Positions 9,029 to 17,574 of a stretch of 30,236 bases of DNA are shown here, one piece after another. The translations under genes were made by a program, and so were the position numbers. Position 1 is the stretch's first letter; every line of letters begins with the position of its first letter. Source of the DNA: a virus. The stretch spans positions 1-30,236 of IMG/VR virus record IMGVR_UViG_3300021964_000325. One strand, 5' to 3'. The notes beneath the pieces were generated by a model. The model saw only the letters and a program-made list of their open reading frames with translations. It was not told where the DNA came from and did not search any database.

Positions 9029-12000
9029 TTATCCCAATGCTATCGAGAAAGCAATTGATTGTGCAGGTGAAGCAAAGTTTGCCACTTCAGCACTATCACC
9101 TTTAGGTCCTTGAGCACCTCTCTGACCAATAGATGAATATACTTGCCATGAACTATTTATATAGATAAGTTCAATTATTGATTGTCCTAAATCCAATTCA
9201 AAGTTATCTGAATATCCTTCAATGGTTTCACCATTTCTATCTAATGTAACTGAATTTTCTGTTGCCCAGTTTGATACGTCAATCAGTCTTACATAATCAC
9301 CAGTTGTTGGTGAAGCAGGAAGTGTTACAGTAACAGGTCCGTCCGTTGTACTAATTGCATATCTACCAGCATTTACGGCAGTAAATGATGAATCTTCTTG
9401 TGTATAGTTTGATGAGAAGGCGGCAAAGTCTGAATCAAATCCTAGATATTGTCCTCTCAATGCTTTATAGTTCCATGTTCCTAATTCAAATGATGGGTCT
9501 GCTCTATTAATTGTCTGTGCGGCAGGATTTGAATCTAAATCATCTTGAATTAGATTGTCAAATGCATACCACTCACCATTTGTAGCATCTCTGAAGAATC
9601 CTGCTCGTCTTATAGTTACACCAGCATCTTGTGAATATCTACCAACTACACCAATGTCAAATATATCTTGAACACTTGAATCTGCGAGTTTAATTAATGC
9701 ATTTGTTACACGCAAGTCATTGTTTGATGCAACATTATAACCACCAGAAACGTTTAAGTCTCCACCAATTGTAACTGTGCCAGGAACAGTTAGACCACCA
9801 AACTCAACAGAGTCAGCAATTCCAATTGCTTGTCCTATTGAGATTGCACCTGTACCAGAATTGTAAGTAACACCAGTACCAGAACTAAAGTGTGCCCTTA
9901 CTTCTGATGGACTAGGTCCAGTATATGTAAACTCACCAGTATTTGAGTTATATGCAAAACTACCATCACCACCACCATCATTTGCCGATACACCACTTCG
10001 TACGGCAGAATCTGCTCTTGCGTCTGTATAGTATAGATTTGTACCTTCTGCAATATCAGTTGTTACTATGTTTGCACTTACATATGAATTAACTCTTGCG
10101 TCTGTATAGTATAGATTTGTACCTTCTGAAAGGTCTGTTGTTGACCTTGATGATAATGCAGATGCTTGTAAGTTACCAGAAAGTGTGCCTGAGGCCTGAA
10201 CGTTTCCTGATGCGATAAAGTCTTGGGCACGAATATTTTTATCTGCGGCGATACCACCAGCGACAACGAACGCACCAGATGTTTTGTTTGTTGCTTCTAC
10301 TGTACTTGTTACATTAACAATACCACTTGAACCGATTGTAAATAAGTCTGTACCACCATTAAGATTGAATGGTGCAGTACCAACATTATTTTTAACTGTA
10401 AATGTACCAGTTGTATCTGATAATCCAATTACAAGTTCGTTACTTGTTGTATTACCTCTTACACCAATTACATGGTCTATTTGGTTTTTAACACCAATGG
10501 CAACACCAGCAGTATATGATGAATCTTCTGATACAACATTTAGTATTGATTGACTTGCATCACCTTTTGTTTGGTCATTGTTTATTGATAAACCACCACC
10601 AGTTTGTCCGAATATATTTGTTGTGTTAACTGATACTGAATTAAATGCGACATCATCACTTGTACCCACTGCTTGTCCAATTGCAACTTCACCAGATAAA
10701 ATTGTTACTCCAGTTCCACCTGTAAAGTGTGCCCTTGCTTCAGCGGCACTCGGTCCTGTATATGTAAATACACCTGTGTTCGAATCATATGATAGTGAAC
10801 CATCACCACCTGCATCTGTAACTTGTAGAGCATTTCTTGCCCTGTTCATTATGTCTGCAGAATCTCTTAGTCTAGTTACAACTGTACCACCAGATGATAA
10901 GTTAATTGTGTAATCACCTGTTGTTGAATCAAATAAAGCACTCTCAACACCTGCAACTGCAACTGTTGTAACACTATCAATTAAACCAAATTGATTAACT
11001 GTAACAATAGGAACAGCAGAAGCAGAACCAAATGTTCCTGCCTGACCACTATCTATTCTAGTGTGAATCATTTGTTCAAATGAACCACCGTCAGCAGTTG
11101 ATATTGTGTATTTGTAACTTGCACTATCAAATGCAACACTTGATACACCTGCTACTGTAACTGTACCAGCAGAATCTATTTGTCCTTGTTCATTAATTGA
11201 AATTACAGGAATCTGAGTTGCAGAACCATAATTACCTGCTACAACACCTGTTGAATCTATATTGATTGTGTTGTCAGCAGTATTGTATGAAACACCTCTA
11301 CCTTGTGTAATTGCATTTAACAATGCGGCGTCTAAATCACTATCAAAGTTTACTGATGTGTAAATTTGTTCTACATCAATACTAAATTCACCAGTTGATG
11401 AGTTATATGATAAATCACCACCTGCAGATAAGGCCGCTCTTACTCGTGCATCTGTATAGTATAAATTTGTTGAACCTTCTGCAAGACTATCAGTTGTATT
11501 TGATGATAAATCAACTGCAACAGGTGAACCACCTGAACTTGTTACTAATAATGTTCCGTTCTCATCTTTAAGTACAATATTACCAAGATAGATAGATTGT
11601 CCACTTAAATGTAATTCACGCCATTTGTTTGTTGCAGAACCCAAATCGTATGTACTATCAAGTGCAGGAACAACATTACCATCTACTGTAATGTTTCCTG
11701 TTGTTAGTGTAGTGATAGCGGCAGAATCTATTGTTGCGTTTGTTACTGATAGTGTATCAGTTGCGTCATCAAAAGTAAATGTTGATTTTGTTGCCAATGT
11801 TCCTGAAGCATCTTCAACATATGGAATTCTTGTATCAACAAAGTCTGCGTGTGTTACTTGAAGATTAGTAGTTGGATTTAATATTAAATCACCAGATGTT
11901 GTTGAAACTGTATTACCATCAACATTAACATTGTCAACTGTAAGTGTAGTAAATGTTGTACTTTGTAATACATTGATAACATCTGTTGAATCAACTAAAT

Positions 12001-13027
12001 CTGTTTCACTTATTCTTAAATCAAAGTCTGAATCAAAGTTTGATTTTGTATAAACATCTTCAACATCAAAACTGAATACACCAGTAGTTGAATTATAACT
12101 TAAATCGCCAGATGAACTAATCGCATTTCTAATTTCTGATATTCTGTCATCTGAATCATGTAATGTTGTTAAGAAACTATTTCCGTCTGCAGTATTAATT
12201 GTTAATACACCAGTTGCAGAATCATATGTAGTTGATGATACACCTGCGACTGATACAAGACCTGCAGAGTCTATTTGCCCCTCGGCACTAATTGTTAAGA
12301 CTGGTATTTGTGTTGCAGAACCATATGTACCTGCAGTAACACCAGTTGCTGTTATACTGAATCTACCTGTTGCAGAATCGTATGTTAAATCACTACTTGA
12401 CGCAAATCGTGAATGTACTTCATCACCAAATACTTTTGGTCTATATTGTCCTGAACTATCATATGTTGTGAATGATGAATCCCAAAGTAAGAAGTGGTCT
12501 GGATATTTAAAGTTGTTTAAATTATCCTGAACATCATTGAGGTCTTGCATCTGTGAAACAACAACTGCTTGTCCTTCTTGACCAGCAAAGGCAAACGATA
12601 AATTACCATTACCATCAGTAACAATTGCTTGTCCTTCTTGTGCGCCGTCTAATAATGGGAAACTATAATTTCTTGTTCTTAAACGACCAAATGTTGCACT
12701 ATCGGCAAGTATTTGACCATTAATGTGAAGTGTTTGTCCTGTAGATGTATTAATGTAAATGTTATTTGAATCACCTTCAATAGATGAAACTTTTAATGCA
12801 GAATCTATTGCAACTGTATATTTGTCATTTGCAGAATCCCATGTGAATGCCAAACCATCTTGTCCTGCCAATGTTGTTGTTACATATTTTGAAGTGCCTG
12901 AATCATATACTAATATATCGCCATTTGTTTTACCAGTAGTATTAACACCAATTAAATTGTTGATGTCCCAACTACCTGTAACTCTTTTACTTGGTATTCC
13001 TACTGTGATGTTTTTTACGATTGTCAT
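9029..13027 (-). CDS. Long repeat-rich tail fibre protein
   Basis: At 1332 aa this is the largest gene here, and it is almost certainly a tail fibre or adhesin that contacts the host surface. It is built of many short beta-type repeats such as YDSATGxFxI, LSYNSxTGxFxxDVE, TNLYYTDAR and TVAGVSS. Two longer near-identical modules (GGDGSxxYxSNTGxFTYTGPS, then RAHF, then AIGQA) lie at roughly residues 735-800 and 1015-1080. The final 150 residues switch style: a TVTLPASPTTGDYVRLIDVS module, an IIELIYINSSWQVYSS strand and a short collagen-like GAQGPKG. The composition is dominated by D, S, T, N and G. It lies second in its transcript, nine bases after the BppU-like gene. No assembly chaperone is recognisable beside it. 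Confidence 0.82.
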   Translation of the reverse strand: MTIVKNITVGIPSKRVTGSWDINNLIGVNTTGKTNGDILVYDSGTSKYVTTTLAGQDGLAFTWDSANDKYTVAIDSALKVSSIEGDSNNIYINTSTGQTLHINGQILADSATFGRLRTRNYSFPLLDGAQEGQAIVTDGNGNLSFAFAGQEGQAVVVSQMQDLNDVQDNLNNFKYPDHFLLWDSSFTTYDSSGQYRPKVFGDEVHSRFASSSDLTYDSATGRFSITATGVTAGTYGSATQIPVLTISAEGQIDSAGLVSVAGVSSTTYDSATGVLTINTADGNSFLTTLHDSDDRISEIRNAISSSGDLSYNSTTGVFSFDVEDVYTKSNFDSDFDLRISETDLVDSTDVINVLQSTTFTTLTVDNVNVDGNTVSTTSGDLILNPTTNLQVTHADFVDTRIPYVEDASGTLATKSTFTFDDATDTLSVTNATIDSAAITTLTTGNITVDGNVVPALDSTYDLGSATNKWRELHLSGQSIYLGNIVLKDENGTLLVTSSGGSPVAVDLSSNTTDSLAEGSTNLYYTDARVRAALSAGGDLSYNSSTGEFSIDVEQIYTSVNFDSDLDAALLNAITQGRGVSYNTADNTINIDSTGVVAGNYGSATQIPVISINEQGQIDSAGTVTVAGVSSVAFDSASYKYTISTADGGSFEQMIHTRIDSGQAGTFGSASAVPIVTVNQFGLIDSVTTVAVAGVESALFDSTTGDYTINLSSGGTVVTRLRDSADIMNRARNALQVTDAGGDGSLSYDSNTGVFTYTGPSAAEARAHFTGGTGVTILSGEVAIGQAVGTSDDVAFNSVSVNTTNIFGQTGGGLSINNDQTKGDASQSILNVVSEDSSYTAGVAIGVKNQIDHVIGVRGNTTSNELVIGLSDTTGTFTVKNNVGTAPFNLNGGTDLFTIGSSGIVNVTSTVEATNKTSGAFVVAGGIAADKNIRAQDFIASGNVQASGTLSGNLQASALSSRSTTDLSEGTNLYYTDARVNSYVSANIVTTDIAEGTNLYYTDARADSAVRSGVSANDGGGDGSFAYNSNTGEFTYTGPSPSEVRAHFSSGTGVTYNSGTGAISIGQAIGIADSVEFGGLTVPGTVTIGGDLNVSGGYNVASNNDLRVTNALIKLADSSVQDIFDIGVVGRYSQDAGVTIRRAGFFRDATNGEWYAFDNLIQDDLDSNPAAQTINRADPSFELGTWNYKALRGQYLGFDSDFAAFSSNYTQEDSSFTAVNAGRYAISTTDGPVTVTLPASPTTGDYVRLIDVSNWATENSVTLDRNGETIEGYSDNFELDLGQSIIELIYINSSWQVYSSIGQRGAQGPKGDSAEVANFASPAQSIAFSIALG
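9788..10822 (-). repeat. Duplicated fibre module, two degenerate copies
   Basis: Two coding modules of about 190 bases lie near 9788-9980 and 10630-10822. Both translate to a series GGDGS, Y-x-SNTG-x-FTYTGPS, RAHF, SGTGVT or GGTGVT, then AIGQA or VAIGQA and a final DSVEF or DDVAF strand. They are similar at protein level but diverged at DNA level, which indicates an older internal duplication. Boundaries are approximate. Confidence 0.7.
10015..10128 (-). repeat. Perfect 36-base direct repeat inside the fibre gene
   Basis: Positions 10015-10050 and 10093-10128 are identical over 36 bases and start 78 bases apart, an exact 26 codons. On the minus strand both encode EGTNLYYTDAR and flanking codons. 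A diverged third copy lies near 11440-11475. The in-frame spacing means that recombination between copies would change fibre length without breaking the frame. Confidence 0.85.
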
Positions 13028-13036
13028 TTCTTAATC

Positions 13037-13384
13037 CTATTTGGTTACACTTGGCATTACTTGGACTCTACCTTCTAGAATTCTTTCAACAATTGTATTG
13101 CCATCACTATCAATAAAGTGTAATTCAACATCATAAACGTGTCTTCCAGTCTTAAGAGTGTCTGTTTGTGTGCTTGTAAGTGAGAGAGTGATTCCGCCAT
13201 CAGTTGTAGGGTTATTAATTATAGTAGTAAAGTCCGTATAGTCTTCACTATTATAATTCTTCTTTAATTTGGCGTATACGGTATAATTGGTAAGGTCTTT
13301 TTTGGCACCTGTTTCATCAAAACAGTCCATAGTTATAGCAACATCAGTACCTTGGTCGATACTTATTTCTTCGTATTGTGCCAT
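13037..13384 (-). CDS. BppU N-terminal-like baseplate or fibre adaptor protein
   Basis: This 115-aa protein resembles the small Ig-like beta-sandwich found at the N-terminus of baseplate upper proteins: a start rich in acidic residues and beta strands (YEEISIDQGTDVAITMDCFDETG), then DLTNYTVYAKLKKNY, a TDGGITLSLTSTQTDTL core, and a closing strand pair with GRHVYDVELHFIDSDGNT and ERILEGRVQVMP. It has no membrane segment. It is the first gene of the fibre transcript and lies just upstream of the 1332-aa fibre, fitting a role as an adaptor or anchor. A good ribosome site (AAGGAAAGG, 13391-13399) precedes the ATG, and exact late-promoter cores lie further upstream. The fold call is by pattern only. 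Confidence 0.62.
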   Translation of the reverse strand: MAQYEEISIDQGTDVAITMDCFDETGAKKDLTNYTVYAKLKKNYNSEDYTDFTTIINNPTTDGGITLSLTSTQTDTLKTGRHVYDVELHFIDSDGNTIVERILEGRVQVMPSVTK

Positions 13385-13445
13385 GAAATACCTTTCCTTC
13401 AGTAGTTTCTTTGTCGGACCCTATTGCCCCTGCACTTATATGATT

Positions 13446-13453
13446 TATTTATA
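13446..13453 (-). promoter_or_regulatory. T4-type late promoter core ahead of the fibre operon
   Basis: Exact TATAAATA on the minus strand, 61 bases ahead of the BppU-like gene's ATG. It overlaps the stop codon of the upstream glycosyltransferase gene, so it would start the structural transcript at the boundary between the modification genes and the fibre genes. Inferred from consensus and position. Confidence 0.65.
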
Positions 13454-14327
13454 TATTTTTGATTTTGTGTTTGAGTTCTTTTTTGTTTCTTGTGCAGAAA
13501 CAGAACTGTTGTGGACCTGCATATACAATATCTTTATTTATATCGTATTGTAGTGTTCTTATGTGGAAAGGTGTTTCTCTAATATCAACTTGATGTTTGA
13601 TATCTTGTTCTGGGTCCCAATAACCTTTGTTGTATGTGTCAAACTTCTGTAGACCATAAACGACTGTTGGAACATTCATCATACCTGCAAGATGCCAAGT
13701 AGCACCATCATAAGTATAATGTTGTTTACTATGTTGTAATAATTCTACCATTTCTGATACAGGCATGGTATAGTCAATGTACTTTACATTATAACGTGAT
13801 AGATTCTCTATGTCAAGTATTAAATCATACTGACCGTCTTGTGAACGATTCTTTCTCTTTTCTTCTGTGATTGATTCAAATCTATGAACTGTGATATAAT
13901 CACCATCGCCTAACCATTGTTGTTTCAAAGGCCATATTGCAGTCTTATCTTGTGTAGACATATTCATAAGTTGAGGATACAATGAATCGTAAAAATAAAA
14001 AGATACTATAATACCATTCTTTGGTGGTATCATATTCTCAACAATCCATGTTATTGTTTCATAGTATGTTTCTCTGTTCTGTGGTTTTCTCTTTGAGTCA
14101 ACAATGGGTAATAACATAACATACTTTTGTGGTTTGTCAAGTATTTTTTCTTGATGTAGTATGTGTGTATTTGCAAACGCAAGTGATAAGATACAACGAA
14201 TATCATTAAACGAATAGACTGCAAATCTATCCCAACGAACTAATGGGTGTATGCCTATCTCTGCGACTGACCCATCATTGTCGCACCCTATGTAAAATGT
14301 TTCAGCTAAGTTCATATCGTTTACCAT
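13449..14327 (-). CDS. GT-B-like glycosyltransferase paralogue 4, most diverged
   Basis: This 292-aa protein is related to the three proteins encoded at 14863-17574. Shared landmarks in order are an ETFYIxC opening, a KILDKPQ phrase, IPPKNGI, WPLKQQW, and a C-terminal HLAGMMNVPTVVYG loop. This loop corresponds to the sugar-nucleotide-binding HLA-G-PT-G signature of ADP-heptose-type (GT9-like) transferases. It differs from its paralogues in keeping the classical histidine (WHLAG, where others have YYLAG, YWLAG or YLLAG) and in having DGA in place of SGG or TGG. An internal ATG at 14315 gives a start that aligns exactly with the paralogues, so the true start may be 14315. Neither start has a strong ribosome site. 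It lies 26 bases after the oxygenase-like gene and ends at the fibre operon promoter. Donor and acceptor are unknown. Confidence 0.65.
   Translation of the reverse strand: MVNDMNLAETFYIGCDNDGSVAEIGIHPLVRWDRFAVYSFNDIRCILSLAFANTHILHQEKILDKPQKYVMLLPIVDSKRKPQNRETYYETITWIVENMIPPKNGIIVSFYFYDSLYPQLMNMSTQDKTAIWPLKQQWLGDGDYITVHRFESITEEKRKNRSQDGQYDLILDIENLSRYNVKYIDYTMPVSEMVELLQHSKQHYTYDGATWHLAGMMNVPTVVYGLQKFDTYNKGYWDPEQDIKHQVDIRETPFHIRTLQYDINKDIVYAGPQQFCFCTRNKKELKHKIKNI
13535..13542 (-). promoter_or_regulatory. Possible second late promoter core inside the glycosyltransferase gene
   Basis: A second exact TATAAATA on the minus strand lies 89 bases upstream of the first, within codons for DINK of the glycosyltransferase. 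It could act in tandem with the downstream site. It could also be chance, since an 8-base AT-only word is not rare in this AT-rich DNA. Confidence 0.3.
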
Positions 14328-14353
14328 TATTTTTACAATTAAGATAATATGTT

Positions 14354-14863
14354 TTAATCAATAACATGTTTTAATAAATTTTCATTCTCTATTTTATCTG
14401 GGTCAACTAAGAAATAATTGTATGTATATCGTACATCTGTTGATTCATAATAATGCCATGTTCTTTGTGTTAGTCCACAAAAATTCATAAGTCTATTTGG
14501 TTTCCAATCAACTGTTAGTTTTTCAGGATATGACGGTCGAGTATAATCAACAAGAGTAGTACCTATATTTTTCTCTGGACTTAAATATACTATTGCAGAC
14601 ATTATTTTAAATTCAGCTTCATCATGTTCTGGATGAACAAAGTTTGCTGGTGTAACAGCATAATGAATTAATTTTTTATAGGGACCATAATGCCTTCTTA
14701 CAGCATATTTTTTTACAAGTGTTTCAATTTGAGGTGTTGGGTCATAATCAAAAAACTTTCTATAGACATTATTGTCTTCAGGTTTAATATCCTTTATATC
14801 ATCTACTAATTTTTTAAACATATTGTCATCTAAATAATTATCAATAACTTCATGATTCCACAT
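14354..14863 (-). CDS. 2OG-Fe(II) oxygenase-like protein
   Basis: This 169-aa protein looks like the small phage type of 2-oxoglutarate, Fe(II)-dependent dioxygenase that hydroxylates a protein, sugar or small-molecule substrate. The metal-site region is HPEHDEAEFK (about 77-86), leading into the typical IVYLSP strand. A distal histidine is in TWHYYE (about H137), and an arginine that may bind 2-oxoglutarate is in RYTYNYF (about R145). The proximal pair reads HxE (H80/E82 or H77/E79) and not the commoner HxD, so activity is not assured. I chose the ATG at 14863, which shares a base with the upstream glycosyltransferase stop (TAATG), over a TTG at 14869. Its position inside the glycosyltransferase array suggests that it modifies the same product. 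Confidence 0.68.
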   Translation of the reverse strand: MWNHEVIDNYLDDNMFKKLVDDIKDIKPEDNNVYRKFFDYDPTPQIETLVKKYAVRRHYGPYKKLIHYAVTPANFVHPEHDEAEFKIMSAIVYLSPEKNIGTTLVDYTRPSYPEKLTVDWKPNRLMNFCGLTQRTWHYYESTDVRYTYNYFLVDPDKIENENLLKHVID

Positions 14864-15762
14864 TAACAATACTCCATTAATTTTTGTTTTAGTATATTAT
14901 ATTCTTCTATTTTTTCTACATTGCCTATATTAAATGTGTGGGATTGTGCTCTTTGATGTATTCTATTTCTTTCATCAAAATGTGTGATTCTTTCTTGATG
15001 TAAGAAATGTTCACCCCAACATGTTCTTAAAACTTTATTTGTAAAAGGTCTTCCTGGCGGTTTTAAGTTAGCATAATTATCTATCTGTGTTAAAGGACAA
15101 TCACCAAATGCGAGTGTTGGTACATTTAATCCACCTGCTAAATAGTAACAACCACCAGACCAAGATAAAAATAATTTACTTTGCCTTAATACATTAAATG
15201 TTTCTTCTATTGGTTTATCATATCCTACTAACTTATATTCTATTCCAAGATTTGTCAACTCATTTAAGATTGATTCATATGTTTTTTTGATTCTATCAAA
15301 GTTGTAATTTTTGTTTTTTTCTATAATTTTTATATCATTTATTGCCACATAATTTTTTGTATTATTATAATTCCATTGTTCTTTATATGGCCAAATAGTA
15401 AAGTAATCAGATGCAGTAACATATTTTATATTTTCTTTTGCTTCATAAACAGAAAACTTTATGCCATTTTTAGGCGGTATGAAATTATTTGCAATAAACC
15501 TTATTCTTTCTAAATTAGTATCACCTTGTTTATCATCAAATTTACCTATTTTTGGTATAACTAATGAAACACTATAAGGTTTGTCTAGTATACCATTTTC
15601 ATTCAATCTAAATGCCTTTAAGAAAACTTGTCCTAAAAAACAAATAAAAATGCCATAGGCATGACAATTGTTATTATCAAACCTTATAACATCTGAGTTA
15701 TGTAATTCTGGTATATTATTATCTTCTTCACAATTAATATAGAATGTTTCAATATACTTCAT
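14863..15762 (-). CDS. GT-B-like glycosyltransferase paralogue 3
   Basis: This 299-aa protein has the shared paralogue plan: ETFYINC (about 5-11), HAY near 34-36, GILDKPY (57-63), IPPKNGI (95-101), WPYKEQW (124-130), IEETFNVLRQSKL (185-197) and the loop SGGCYYLAGGLNVPTLAFG (202-220). The last is reminiscent of the C-terminal donor-binding signature of ADP-heptose-type transferases, with tyrosine where the usual histidine sits. It has no membrane segment, so it is a cytoplasmic enzyme. The gene is coupled to its neighbours, with ATGA overlap at the start and TAATG at the end. It is extremely AT-rich (one 60-base line, 15301-15360, has only 10 G or C by hand count). Substrate unknown. Confidence 0.68.
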   Translation of the reverse strand: MKYIETFYINCEEDNNIPELHNSDVIRFDNNNCHAYGIFICFLGQVFLKAFRLNENGILDKPYSVSLVIPKIGKFDDKQGDTNLERIRFIANNFIPPKNGIKFSVYEAKENIKYVTASDYFTIWPYKEQWNYNNTKNYVAINDIKIIEKNKNYNFDRIKKTYESILNELTNLGIEYKLVGYDKPIEETFNVLRQSKLFLSWSGGCYYLAGGLNVPTLAFGDCPLTQIDNYANLKPPGRPFTNKVLRTCWGEHFLHQERITHFDERNRIHQRAQSHTFNIGNVEKIEEYNILKQKLMEYC

Positions 15763-16709
15763 TTTAAAAGACTCTTTTTTAAAATATCATAATCTTCTTC
15801 GTTTATAACCTGACCAATATTTTTTACATGGTCAACTATTTTACTATGAAATTTCTTTTCTTCATTATATGTGTAAACATAACTAGGCACATTCCTCGTT
15901 CTTGAAATACCCCAAGCTGTTAATAAGTTTTTAGGTTCTACATGATAATCAGAATCAATAACTATTCTATTTTCTTTATAATCAACAGGCTTAGTGATTC
16001 TTATCTTATTTAAATAAAAATTTGTTTTTTCAATAAAGTTTTCACCAAATGCAAGAGTAGGTAGACCTAATCCACCAGCTAACCAATATGGTCCTCCAGT
16101 ATAAGAAATTAATAATTTACACATTAATAGAACTTCAAAAGTTTCCTTTATAGAAGTAGTATAATCTATTATTTTGTAATCTACAGATAAATTTTCTAAT
16201 TCATTTATTATACGACTAAAAATAGATTCTGAATTTCTATGAGCTGAATGTTCAGTTACATCACCTAATCCTTGCAATACAACAAAATCTTTACAATCAT
16301 TTTTATTCCATTGTTTTTTAAATGGCCATACAATGTCAGCATTTTGTCTAATAAAACCTTTTGTATTCTGTATATTAGATTCATATATTGAAATAACTAT
16401 ACCTTTATCTGGTGGTATAAAATTATTTGCAATAAATTTTATTCTTTCAACATTTGTTTCATAATCAGAATCTTTAAATTTTTTATTATCTAAAATGATA
16501 ATACCTGCAGAGTATGGTTGATTAAGTATACCATTTGATTGTAATGATTGTGCAGTATGAAATAATTCACCTAAACAAAATACAAATTGATAATAGGCAT
16601 GAGAATTACTAGACATTTTTGTGTCATCTAGTCTTATGACATGAGAATTATAAAGGTTAGGTATAATTTTATCACTACAATTTATATAGAGTGTTTCGCA
16701 GTATTTCAT
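15759..16709 (-). CDS. GT-B-like glycosyltransferase paralogue 2
   Basis: This 316-aa protein has the same landmark order as its neighbours: ETLYINC, SHAYYQF, GILNQPY, IPPDKGI, WPFKKQW, IKETFEVLLMCKL and TGGPYWLAGGLGLPTLAFG. It carries an extra segment near its C-terminus (around VIDSDYHVEPKNLL) that is not seen in the others. I chose the ATG at 16709 because it reproduces the common M-x-x-x-ETxYIxC start; a longer reading uses TTG at 16727. The gene overlaps the previous one by 35 bases and the next by four (ATGA), so the array is tightly coupled. It is a cytoplasmic GT-B-type enzyme by signature; donor and acceptor are unknown. Confidence 0.68.
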   Translation of the reverse strand: MKYCETLYINCSDKIIPNLYNSHVIRLDDTKMSSNSHAYYQFVFCLGELFHTAQSLQSNGILNQPYSAGIIILDNKKFKDSDYETNVERIKFIANNFIPPDKGIVISIYESNIQNTKGFIRQNADIVWPFKKQWNKNDCKDFVVLQGLGDVTEHSAHRNSESIFSRIINELENLSVDYKIIDYTTSIKETFEVLLMCKLLISYTGGPYWLAGGLGLPTLAFGENFIEKTNFYLNKIRITKPVDYKENRIVIDSDYHVEPKNLLTAWGISRTRNVPSYVYTYNEEKKFHSKIVDHVKNIGQVINEEDYDILKKSLLK

Positions 16710-17574
16710 AATCTCTTTCGGTTTCAACTTTACCTATATTTATTGTATTACTTTGGGGTCGGTTATGTAATCCATTTACTTCATCATAATGTAGTATTTT
16801 ACCAGCATGAATACACCAATCACCCCATACTGTATTAAGTATAGGAACTAAGTCTTTATTACCTGGCAGTTTTCTATTAATATAATCATCTGTTTTTGAT
16901 TGTAGATTATCACCAAAACCGATTGTCGGTAAGTTTAAACCACCTGCTAATAAGTAACAACCGCCTGGATAAGATAATAGTAGTTTAGATTTTAGAAGTG
17001 TATTGTATGTTTCTTCTATTTTCTGTTTATAATTTACAAACTTATATGATATTCCTAATGATTCTACTTCTTTCATCATTCGTTCATATATCTGTTCAAT
17101 ATTAGGATATCTAAAGTTATCTGCTATTTCATCTATTGATTGAATACAAATATAATCTTCACAGTTATCTTTATTCCATTGTTCTTTATATGGCCAAACA
17201 TAGAAAGCACCAAATGGTTTAATTACTTTTTTCTCTTGCCAATGTTCATAGAATGTTATAGCAATACCTTTTTCTGGTGGTACAAACTTCTCTAGAATGA
17301 ACTTCATTCGTGTAAGATTATCTTCAGGCTCAGAATCTTTGAATGATTCTATCTTAGGAATAACGACTGCGACTTTGTATGGTTTATCTAATATACCTTC
17401 TGATTGTAATTGCTGTGCTATAAAGAATGCTTCACCAAACATACTTACATAAACACAGTAAGCATGATAGTTACTTTGGTCCATTCTAATAACATATGAA
17501 CTATCTAATTGTGCTATTTCCCAACCATTGTTAGACATCTCACAGTTAATACATATTGTATCAATGTATCTCAT
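16675..17574 (-). CDS. GT-B-like glycosyltransferase paralogue 1
   Basis: This 299-aa protein is the first of the array, with DTICINC, YHAYCVY, GILDKPY, VPPEKGI, WPYKEQW, IEETYNTLLKSKL and PGGCYLLAGGLNLPTIGFG in the same order as its paralogues. The ATG at 17574 overlaps the stop of the cobalamin-type radical SAM gene (ATGA), and starting there gives the same N-terminus as the other copies; an upstream reading from 17625 would lie inside the other gene. It is visibly less AT-rich than paralogues 2 and 3. Coupling to a radical SAM enzyme suggests that the two act on one pathway. Function beyond glycosyl transfer is not determinable from sequence. Confidence 0.68.
   Translation of the reverse strand: MRYIDTICINCEMSNNGWEIAQLDSSYVIRMDQSNYHAYCVYVSMFGEAFFIAQQLQSEGILDKPYKVAVVIPKIESFKDSEPEDNLTRMKFILEKFVPPEKGIAITFYEHWQEKKVIKPFGAFYVWPYKEQWNKDNCEDYICIQSIDEIADNFRYPNIEQIYERMMKEVESLGISYKFVNYKQKIEETYNTLLKSKLLLSYPGGCYLLAGGLNLPTIGFGDNLQSKTDDYINRKLPGNKDLVPILNTVWGDWCIHAGKILHYDEVNGLHNRPQSNTINIGKVETERDYEILRNTLYKL

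Noticed and set aside
9788-11480. Periodic repeats that could suggest a CRISPR array
   Set aside because: Repeats are in-frame protein modules of uneven spacing and divergence within one long gene, with no unique spacers of constant length.
10284-13034. Several plus-strand open frames opposite the long fibre gene
   Set aside because: They mirror the repetitive, stop-poor fibre coding sequence and are valine-, threonine- and proline-rich shadows with no start signals.
13385-13448. Possible terminator hairpin between the glycosyltransferase and fibre operons
   Set aside because: No convincing GC-rich stem followed by a T-run is visible; the region reads better as a promoter and leader.
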